A stretch of DNA of 21,276 nucleotides from Chitinophagaceae bacterium (GTDB lineage Bacteria; Bacteroidota; Bacteroidia; Chitinophagales; Chitinophagaceae): positions 1 to 21,276 of the forward strand of contig JANXWM010000043.1 of the NCBI GenBank assembly GCA_025351145.1, read 5' to 3'. A program made the translations under genes and the position numbers. Each line of letters opens with the position of its first letter. The stretch's first letter is position 1. A model generated the notes under the pieces. It made no database searches. It had not been told where the DNA came from and was given only the letters and a program-made list of their open reading frames with translations. Below are positions 15,071 through 21,276 of the stretch, in pieces.

Positions 15071-17575
15071 TTATTTCCATTCTTTTGCTTTCTTCTGCTC
15101 CCTTAATTCATCAAACTGAATCGTAGGATCTTTTTCTTCAGGAGCATTTACAAAATGGTTGAAACGCTTACGCAGCTCCTGTGTTTCCACTACTTCTTTC
15201 CACTCGCATTTATAACTATCAACGAGCAACTGCATTTCTGCTTCGAATTGTTGCGCTAAACCAAGGCTGTCATTAACAACAACATTGCGCAGGTAATCTA
15301 TGCCGCCTTCCATTTTGTTGAGCCACGTGGCAGTGCGTGAAAGCGGCTCCGCAGTTTTGATATAGAACATGAGAAACCGGTCAAGATATTTTATGCATGT
15401 TTCGCTGTCGAGATCTGTTGCAAGCAGCAATGCGTGCTTAGGTTTACTGCCTCCATTACCACACACAAAAAGGTTCCATCCTTTCTCTGTAGCAATGATG
15501 CCAAAGTCTTTGCTTTGTGCTTCGGCGCATTCGCGGATACAGCCACTAACACCGCCTTTCAGCTTATGCGGAGAGCGCAGGCCACGGTAACGTTCTTCAA
15601 TTTGAATAGCGAAACTTACACTGTCGTGCAAACCAAAACGGCACCATGTGCTGCCCACACAACTCTTTACGGTACGTAGTGCTTTACCATACGCATGGCC
15701 GCTTTCGAAACCTGCGTCGATGAGCTCTGACCATATTTCGGGAAGATCATTTACATGCGCGCCAAACATGTCTATGCGCTGACCGCCAGTGATCTTTGTA
15801 TAGAGATTATATTTTTTTGCAACCTGGCCGATTACAATTAATTTATCAGGTGTGATCTCCCCACCAGGAATACGTGGCACTACAGAATAGGTTCCACCTT
15901 TTTGAATGTTTGCGAGGTAACGGTCGTTGCTGTCCTGTGCGGTATCGTTGCCTTTTTTAAGAATCATTTCGTTCCACAAACTCGCCATAATAGAACTGAT
16001 GGCAGGCTTGCAAACTTCGCAACCATCCCCATGACCGATCTCATTCAACGCATTATCGAAAGATTTTATTTCTTTCATCTTTACGAGATCGTATAACTCC
16101 TGGCGGGAATAACTGAAGTGTTCGCACAAAACGTTGCGTATATATTTTCCCTGTGCTTTCATGGTATGCAGCATCAGGTCTTTAACCATTGGAACACAGC
16201 CACCACAGCCGGTTCCAGCCTTTGTGCATTTTTTTATTGCATCAATTGTTTCGCAGTTTTGATCAGTTACGGCATTGCATATACCGGCTTTTGTTACACT
16301 TTCACAACTACAGATCAGTGCATCATCAAGCAGACTTAAAACACCTGCGCCTCCATCAGATTCGCTGCCACCTCTTGAACCAAGAATCACATCTTCGGGA
16401 TTAGGGGGAAGTATTACTTTGTTCTTGCAGGTTTGCAATAACATATTGTAAGCTTCTGCTTCACCTACCAATACTCCACCCAATAAATGCTTGCCATCTT
16501 TGGAAACATTGATGCGTTTATAAATACCTTTTATTTTATCTTCAAAAACGATGGTGTTGCAGTCTGTGCCTGCAACAAAAGGATCACCAAAGCTTGCCAC
16601 ATCAACACCAATCAGTTTGAGTTTGGTACTCATGTCATAGCCAGTAAATGTTTTGCTGCCACCTGTAATATTCGAAACAACAACATCCGCCATTTCATAA
16701 CCCGGAGCAACCAGTCCGTAGATCATTCCATTGTGTAAAGCACATTCGCCAATGGCGAAGATGCTTGCATCAGCGGTTTGCATATGATCATTCACCACAA
16801 TACCGCCACGTGGACCAACTTCCAGACCGCATTGTTTTGCCAACTCATCTCTTGGTTTAATACCTGCAGAGATCACCAGCATATCTACATCTATATGTGT
16901 ATCATCTGAAAACTGCATGCCTGTGATGGTTTCATCACCAAGAATGGAAGACGTGTTTTTGCTGGTAAGAATTTTCAGTCCTAAAGTTTCGAGTTTTGTT
17001 TTGAGCATGCCGGCACCTGCATCATCAATCTGGCGGGGCATAAGGCGTGGAGCAAATTCTATAACATGCGTATCAGTAACACCAAGATCGATCATTGCTT
17101 TTGCAGCTTCAAGACCAAGCAAACCACCTCCAATCACTGCACCTTTCTTTGCTTTTCTTGCATGGGCAGTCATCATTTCCAAATCTTCAATGGTGCGGTA
17201 AATGAAAACGCCTTTTTTATCTGTACCAGGAATTGGGGGAACAAACGCCGCAGAACCTGTGGATAAAATGAGATAATCGTAAGAAGCGGTAATACCGGCG
17301 TGGGAGAGAACGGTTTTATTTTCCCTGTCAATAGATATAACAGGATCGCCGAGATGTAAAGTAATATTATTGGATGAATACCATTCGGCTGTGGCAAGTG
17401 TAAGATCATCGGCAGATTTACCTGAGAAAAATTCACCAAGGTGTACCCTGTCGTAAGCAGGGCGAATCTCCTCACCAAAAACAATTATTTGGAACTGTCC
17501 GGGTTTTGCTTTGGCTGTTATCTTTTCACAGAATTTATAACCAACCATTCCATTGCCAATTATCACAATTTTCAT
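15071..17575 (-). CDS. nirB: Nitrite reductase (NADH) large subunit
   Basis: The product is 834 aa. It reduces nitrite to ammonium with six electrons from NADH, via FAD, [2Fe-2S], [4Fe-4S] and siroheme. FAD site IVIIGNGMVG is at the N-terminus and NAD site GGGLLGLEAA is near 148. The BFD domain has LICSCES near 421 and GTGCGGC, followed by LCEHFSYSRQELYDLV and GCEVCKP. The ferredoxin-like half-domain GGTYSVVPRIPGGEITPDKL precedes the catalytic ligands CVGSTWC (about 640) and CIREC (about 678), all intact. I chose ATG 17575, which places the FAD motif at residue 3 as is usual. An in-frame ATG at 17608 would add 11 residues and extend into the promoter region. It is divergent from the SUMT gene and followed by nirD. 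Confidence 0.95.
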   Translation of the reverse strand: MKIVIIGNGMVGYKFCEKITAKAKPGQFQIIVFGEEIRPAYDRVHLGEFFSGKSADDLTLATAEWYSSNNITLHLGDPVISIDRENKTVLSHAGITASYDYLILSTGSAAFVPPIPGTDKKGVFIYRTIEDLEMMTAHARKAKKGAVIGGGLLGLEAAKAMIDLGVTDTHVIEFAPRLMPRQIDDAGAGMLKTKLETLGLKILTSKNTSSILGDETITGMQFSDDTHIDVDMLVISAGIKPRDELAKQCGLEVGPRGGIVVNDHMQTADASIFAIGECALHNGMIYGLVAPGYEMADVVVSNITGGSKTFTGYDMSTKLKLIGVDVASFGDPFVAGTDCNTIVFEDKIKGIYKRINVSKDGKHLLGGVLVGEAEAYNMLLQTCKNKVILPPNPEDVILGSRGGSESDGGAGVLSLLDDALICSCESVTKAGICNAVTDQNCETIDAIKKCTKAGTGCGGCVPMVKDLMLHTMKAQGKYIRNVLCEHFSYSRQELYDLVKMKEIKSFDNALNEIGHGDGCEVCKPAISSIMASLWNEMILKKGNDTAQDSNDRYLANIQKGGTYSVVPRIPGGEITPDKLIVIGQVAKKYNLYTKITGGQRIDMFGAHVNDLPEIWSELIDAGFESGHAYGKALRTVKSCVGSTWCRFGLHDSVSFAIQIEERYRGLRSPHKLKGGVSGCIRECAEAQSKDFGIIATEKGWNLFVCGNGGSKPKHALLLATDLDSETCIKYLDRFLMFYIKTAEPLSRTATWLNKMEGGIDYLRNVVVNDSLGLAQQFEAEMQLLVDSYKCEWKEVVETQELRKRFNHFVNAPEEKDPTIQFDELREQKKAKEWK

Positions 17576-17682
17576 ACAAATAATTTTTGTAGTGATAATG
17601 GCAAGCAATCAAATTATAAATATTTGTATATAACAATAAAGAAAAATTATTGGATAAATTGTTATTACTAATATTATTTATA

Positions 17683-17696
17683 TCATAAAATTATGA
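17683..17696. promoter_or_regulatory. Candidate operator TCATAAAATTATGA
   Basis: Half-sites TCATAA and TTATGA form a perfect palindrome around AA, between the divergent starts. The right part, AAAATTATGA, recurs as a direct repeat at 17720-17729, 33 bp (about three turns) on. Outer TCA/TGA half-sites fit the Crp/Fnr family, and such a regulator is encoded one gene away. The link is inference, and chance palindromes are common in AT-rich DNA. Confidence 0.35.
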
Positions 17697-17705
17697 ATTT
17701 ATTTC

Positions 17706-17713
17706 TATATTTG
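17706..17713 (+). promoter_or_regulatory. Candidate -7 element of the SUMT promoter
   Basis: TATATTTG matches the Bacteroidota -7 consensus TAnnTTTG exactly and lies 44 bp before the ATG. A convincing -33 TTG is not visible at the expected distance; the palindrome 17683-17696 covers that position instead. Confidence 0.4.
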
Positions 17714-17756
17714 AACATTAAAATTATGATTTATATAATATTAATTATTTTATAAT

Positions 17757-18539
17757 ATGAATAAACCATTTTTATCACTTGTTGGTGCTGGTCCGGGGGA
17801 TCCTGAATTAATTACCTTAAAGGCAATCAACACTATTAAAAAAGCAGATGTAATATTATATGATGCACTGGCAAATGAGTCTCTGTTAGAATATGCTTCG
17901 CCTAAGTCTGTAAAACAATTTGTAGGAAAGCGCTATGGCTGTCATGCACTTTCTCAGCAGGAGATCAATCAAATTATTTTAGAGTACGCTTTTTCTTATG
18001 GACATGTAGTGCGGTTGAAAGGTGGCGACCCCTTCGTTTTTGGCAGAGCGCAGGAGGAAATAGATGCGGCACATAATGCAGGAATAGAGGTGGAGGTTAT
18101 TCCGGGTATTTCCAGTGCAATAGCTGTTCCGGCTTCTCAAATGATCCCGCTTACATGCCGTGGTGTAAATGAAAGTTTTTGGGTTACAACCGGCACCACC
18201 CAATCTGGCGAAATATCAAAAGATATACATCTTGCAGCTCAGTCATCAGCAACGGTTATTATTTTAATGGCTATGAGTAAGCTCGAAGCCATCATGGATA
18301 TATTTGCAGCGCATGGTAAAAATGAAACGCCTGTTGCTATTATACAGAATGGTACAACTGCAAAGGAAAAAATAGTAATTGGTAAAGTAAGAGATATTGC
18401 TTTTAAAGCGCACTATGCTGGCCTCAGCAACCCCGCAATTATAATGATTGGCGAAGTGGTAAACCTTCATCCCTCGCAAATTGCACAGCAGGTTATTGTT
18501 AATACAAATATGTACAGCAATTCATTTGTAAATAAGTGA
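17757..18539 (+). CDS. cobA: Uroporphyrinogen-III C-methyltransferase (SUMT)
   Basis: The product is a 260-aa SAM-dependent methyltransferase that converts uroporphyrinogen III to precorrin-2, the first committed step to siroheme, the cofactor of NirB. The tetrapyrrole methylase blocks are present in order: LVGAGPGDPELITLKA (7-22), DALANESLLEY, GKRYGCHALSQQEIN, VVRLKGGDPFVFGRAQEE (about 84-101), EVIPGISSAIAVPA (about 113-126) and HPSQ near the end. The length is standard for a stand-alone SUMT, and no CysG-type dehydrogenase/ferrochelatase domain is attached, so later siroheme steps must be encoded elsewhere. It is divergent from nirB and precedes the Crp/Fnr gene on the same strand. Start ATG 17757 follows an AT-rich leader. 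Confidence 0.93.
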   Translation: MNKPFLSLVGAGPGDPELITLKAINTIKKADVILYDALANESLLEYASPKSVKQFVGKRYGCHALSQQEINQIILEYAFSYGHVVRLKGGDPFVFGRAQEEIDAAHNAGIEVEVIPGISSAIAVPASQMIPLTCRGVNESFWVTTGTTQSGEISKDIHLAAQSSATVIILMAMSKLEAIMDIFAAHGKNETPVAIIQNGTTAKEKIVIGKVRDIAFKAHYAGLSNPAIIMIGEVVNLHPSQIAQQVIVNTNMYSNSFVNK

Positions 18540-18566
18540 ATGTTTTGTTGACAAGTAGTGGGCGAA

Positions 18567-18832
18567 GCCAAACTCCATTACTACTATCATCGTTCCTTGT
18601 GTCACTCACTTGTACGTTCTGTACATTTTTCAGCAGGGTGCTGCCCGCTTAAAATATTTTACAGGGTTTAGCGCCAACTAAATCCCTTGCTGCAAATCCG
18701 TTTACTGTTTTAAATTTATATTGCACAATAAACGTGAAAGCAAACCTGTATGCTGCTGCACATTGCTAAGTGTTGGTATAAGCGTACAAGAGTGCGACGC
18801 AACGAAAGCTATATAGCAACAATACTGCCCGG
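18567..18832. repeat. Inverted-repeat intergenic element between cobA and the regulator gene
   Basis: The left arm is the variant TTGTGTCACTCACTTGTAC (18597-18615), and CTCCATTACTACTAT just upstream is shared with 4185-4197. The right core is exact at 18784-18802, followed by CGAAAGCT. The outer block ACTGCCCGG (18824-18832) is again 21 nt from the core. The rest of the 318-bp gap (18833-18857) is the A-rich leader of the regulator, and I see no clear promoter there. Confidence 0.75.
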
Positions 18833-18857
18833 CTTCAAACATCCATTAAAAAATATT

Positions 18858-19550
18858 ATGAAGAAAAGTAAAAAAGATTGCGACTTAAAAAGCTGTATGA
18901 TGTGCAGGCTTTGTATAAAGGAATGGATGCCTGCAATGGAGGTAAACAGGCAAAACCTTTATTTTAAAAAAGGGGAAGTACTTTTTCGAGAAGGAGAGGA
19001 GTTGAAAGGTATTTATTTTATTCATGAAGGCACGGTAAAAGTTCATAAGAAATGGGGCGATAAAGAATTGATATTGCGCTTTGCCAGAAAAGGTGCTATT
19101 GCAGGCCACCGAGGGCTGGGTGGTGATTCACTGTATCCTGTATCGGCAACAGCATTGGAGCCGGTTACTGTATGTTATGTTGATCTTGATTTTTTTAAAG
19201 CTACTACGAAAATCAACCAGGATTTTTTATACGAACTAATGATGTTTTTTGCAAAGGAACTGAAAGAATCTGAACGCAATATGCGCAATCTTGCACACAT
19301 GTCAGTGAAGGGAAGAATTGCACAGGCCCTGTTAATCCTGACAGAAAAATTTGAGGTTAAAGATGATGGCACAATAGATATTGAACTTAGCCGGCAGGAT
19401 TTTGCATCCTTTGTAGGCACAACTTACGAAACAGTTTTTCGAATTTTAAATGAGCTTACCGAAAACAATATTATTAAAGTAAACGGTAAGCTCATTTCAA
19501 TTTTAAATATGGAAAAAATATTAAGTTTTACAACTGATGCTGATATATAA
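18858..19550 (+). CDS. Crp/Fnr-family transcriptional regulator with N-terminal cysteine cluster
   Basis: The product is 230 aa. Its N-terminus has four closely spaced cysteines, C8, C13, C16 and C19 (CX4CX2CX2C). Next comes a cyclic-nucleotide-binding-type beta barrel (LYFKKGEVLFREGEELKGIY, then FIHEGTVKVHKK, about 38-110), a dimerisation helix, and a Crp-type winged helix (IELSRQDFASFVGTTYETVF, then RILNEL). The recognition helix keeps the E-T-V-x-R pattern. The cysteines could bind an Fe-S cluster sensing oxygen or NO, though their spacing differs from E. coli FNR. Being next to cobA and the nitrate genes, it probably regulates them. I chose ATG 18858: an upstream in-frame ATG at 18750 would read through a repeat arm. 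A further cysteine lies in VTVCYVDLDFF. Confidence 0.88.
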   Translation: MKKSKKDCDLKSCMMCRLCIKEWMPAMEVNRQNLYFKKGEVLFREGEELKGIYFIHEGTVKVHKKWGDKELILRFARKGAIAGHRGLGGDSLYPVSATALEPVTVCYVDLDFFKATTKINQDFLYELMMFFAKELKESERNMRNLAHMSVKGRIAQALLILTEKFEVKDDGTIDIELSRQDFASFVGTTYETVFRILNELTENNIIKVNGKLISILNMEKILSFTTDADI

Positions 19551-19568
19551 TAATTACCCAAACCCTCC

Positions 19569-21254
19569 CTACCAGAACTTTACATAAAGCGCAGAGATCA
19601 CGAAAAGGGTAAGCATAATTAAAACCAGCGTAGAAGGTTTAAGTTTAAACATGGCCCTATCCAATTCAAACGCTTTAGGATTAATCTTAGGCCCACCCAT
19701 GCTGATGGCTACCATCACAATCATGGTAAACAAAAACGAAAGCCCCATACAAATATGAAAAGGTATTTCATACACACCTTGTGCATTGGCATAAGCTGTA
19801 TAAAGAATCGTTTCGTTGCCTAACACCTGTGGCGCAAATTCATTAAAGAAAACTGATAATACAAAACCTGTTATAACCCCTGCAATGGCAGCGGCGCCGG
19901 TTGTCCGCTTCCAGAACATGCCCAGTATAAACATTGCAAAAACACCGGGGCTTATGAAGCCTGTATACTTCTGAATATAAGTAAAACCACCCACGCCGCC
20001 AATGCCCAGCAGGTCGTTCCATGTAAAAAGTACAGCTACAATCATGGCAACAAAAACGGTAACTCTTCCAGTCATTACCAGCTTTCTTTCATCGGCTTCT
20101 TTACCAAAATATTTTTTATAAACATCAAGTGTAAAAATGGTAGAAATGCTGTTCACTTTACCTGCCAGCGAAGCCACGATAGCCGCAGTTAAAGCCGCTA
20201 CTGACAAGCCCTTGAGTCCTGTTGGCAGAAAAGTAAGTATAGCTGAATAAGCGCCATCTTTACCACCCACCAATTGAGGTAAATAGCCATTCTTGTACAA
20301 CACAAAAGCCGCAATACCCGGCAGCATTACAATAATAGGCATCATCAATTTTAGAAGGCCTGCAAACAAAATACCTGTGCGTGCAGTCTGCAGGTCAGCA
20401 CCCAGCGCCCTTTGGGTAATGTATTGGTTACAGCCCCAGTAATTAAGGTTAATAATCCAGATACCAGCGAGGTATGACATGAGCCCCGGGAAGGTTAAAT
20501 ATTTGTCTACATCTATCTGCGGAGAAGTTGGCGTAGGCTTAGGAATAATTATATTAAAATGATCCGGTGCCTGCCCCATCAATACTTTAAAACCAGCAAT
20601 GGCATCACTGCCCATACCAAATTTTTCACCCACCACGGTAAGTGCAATATAAGTAGTAACCAGCCCGCCAAAGATCAACACCGCTACCTGTATCACATCT
20701 GTATAAGCTACCACTTTCATACCACCCAGCGAAATCAGCAGAGCAAATACAGCAAGGCCTACCATAATTACATGCAGGTATTCACCGCCGGCTAAACCAT
20801 TAATAGCAACGGCTCCAAGGTATAAGATAGAAGTAAGGTTTACAAACACATAAAGAAACAGCCAAAAGATCGCCATGATTAAAGCAACCGATTCATTGTA
20901 CCGTGTTTTTAAAAACTGCGGCATGGTATAAATATGGTTCTTCAGGTAAACGGGTATAAACCATACGGCCACAATAATCAGCGCAATGGCGGCAATCCAT
21001 TCATAAGCAGCCACAGCAATACCCAGGAAAAAACCTTCACCACTCATGCCAATAAACTGTTCGGCAGAAATGTTCGATGCAATCAGCGAAGCACCAATGG
21101 CCCACCAGGTAAGGGTTCCTTCTGCAAGGAAAAATGCTTTGGCATCATGTTCGTTCTTTTTACGCTTGCGGTAAATGGAATAACCATAACCGGCAACAAT
21201 AATAAAATACACAATAAATACAATGTAATCCGTTAAGGCGAGATTCTTGTTCAT
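19569..21254 (-). CDS. Sodium/solute symporter (SSS family), sodium/sugar-symporter-like
   Basis: This 561-aa inner-membrane protein has about 14 hydrophobic segments and couples sodium entry to solute uptake. LIASNISAEQFIGMSGEGF near residue 60 and NYWGCNQYITQRALGA near 275 are signatures of the SGLT-like branch (vSGLT/YidK), which suggests a sugar or inositol substrate. The exact substrate cannot be read from sequence alone. LTFPGLMSYLAGIWIINLNY and LKLMMPIIVMLPGIAAFVLY are further family blocks. The start is ATG 21254, and 22 bp of upstream sequence remain in the window. It is convergent with the regulator gene, with only 18 bp between the stops and no visible terminator. Nothing ties it to nitrate use. 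Confidence 0.88.
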   Translation of the reverse strand: MNKNLALTDYIVFIVYFIIVAGYGYSIYRKRKKNEHDAKAFFLAEGTLTWWAIGASLIASNISAEQFIGMSGEGFFLGIAVAAYEWIAAIALIIVAVWFIPVYLKNHIYTMPQFLKTRYNESVALIMAIFWLFLYVFVNLTSILYLGAVAINGLAGGEYLHVIMVGLAVFALLISLGGMKVVAYTDVIQVAVLIFGGLVTTYIALTVVGEKFGMGSDAIAGFKVLMGQAPDHFNIIIPKPTPTSPQIDVDKYLTFPGLMSYLAGIWIINLNYWGCNQYITQRALGADLQTARTGILFAGLLKLMMPIIVMLPGIAAFVLYKNGYLPQLVGGKDGAYSAILTFLPTGLKGLSVAALTAAIVASLAGKVNSISTIFTLDVYKKYFGKEADERKLVMTGRVTVFVAMIVAVLFTWNDLLGIGGVGGFTYIQKYTGFISPGVFAMFILGMFWKRTTGAAAIAGVITGFVLSVFFNEFAPQVLGNETILYTAYANAQGVYEIPFHICMGLSFLFTMIVMVAISMGGPKINPKAFELDRAMFKLKPSTLVLIMLTLFVISALYVKFW

Positions 21255-21276
21255 ACGCAGTTGGTCGTTATTTGAG

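Larger units (their letters stand above)
17576..17756. promoter_or_regulatory. Divergent nirB / SUMT promoter region
   Basis: This 181-bp, very AT-rich spacer separates the divergent nirB and SUMT starts. On the minus strand TATAATTTG (reverse complement of 17610-17618) is one base longer than the Bacteroidota -7 consensus TAnnTTTG and lies about 35 bp from the nirB ATG. On the plus side there is an exact -7 match and a palindrome, listed separately. It is the only large gap in the window without an inverted-repeat element. Confidence 0.6.

Noticed and set aside
17576..17608. Longer start of NirB
   Set aside because: It adds 11 residues before the usual MKIVIIGNG start and invades the promoter region.
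2481..18810. CRISPR-like array from repeated 19-mers
   Set aside because: The copies are kilobases apart, in inverted pairs, with no regular spacers and no cas genes.
18750..18857. Longer start of the Crp/Fnr regulator
   Set aside because: The extension translates through an exact arm of the dispersed repeat (18784-18802), so it is not conserved coding sequence.

Overview
The window looks like a chromosomal segment from a Bacteroidota bacterium, probably of the Chitinophagaceae type. Reasons: starts lie in A-rich leaders without Shine-Dalgarno sequences, one candidate promoter has the Bacteroidota -7 motif TAnnTTTG, there is a large secreted LamG protein of the kind exported by type IX secretion, and there is an alginate-export-family porin inside a nitrate cluster. 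The taxon is inferred from these traits, not from any database match.

Positions 2664-18539 form a nearly complete nitrate assimilation locus. Reading leftwards from a divergent promoter region (17576-17756), the minus strand carries nirB, nirD, an outer-membrane porin, a periplasmic nitrate-binding protein, its ABC permease and ATPase, a NarK/NasA-type MFS nitrate transporter, a large assimilatory nitrate reductase fused to an FAD/NAD/BFD reductase module, and a protein combining a sulfite/nitrite-reductase-like fold with a C-terminal rubredoxin. The plus strand carries the siroheme-pathway methyltransferase (SUMT) and then a Crp/Fnr regulator with an N-terminal cysteine cluster. Together these cover nitrate entry through the outer membrane, uptake by two inner-membrane routes, reduction to nitrite and ammonium, siroheme precursor supply and a candidate regulator.

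The flanks are different. On the left (1-2297, minus) is the N-terminal 765 residues of a secreted LamG/PKD-like protein cut by the window edge. On the right (19569-21254, minus) is a sodium/solute symporter resembling sodium/sugar symporters, convergent with the regulator.

The most unusual non-coding signal is a dispersed inverted-repeat family. The 19-nt core TTGCGTCGCACTCTTGTAC or its reverse complement occurs eight times exactly, plus two copies of a shared variant and one diverged copy. The copies pair up to bracket 100-190 bp of mostly dissimilar sequence. Every intergenic gap larger than about 110 bp contains such an element, except the divergent nirB-SUMT promoter region. A second short GCCCGG-like block sits at a constant 21 nt outside many of the cores. 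A nested palindrome (7915-8012) lies inside one element, and a C4/G4-rich inverted repeat fills the permease-ATPase gap. No rRNA, tRNA, CRISPR array or transposase gene is visible.
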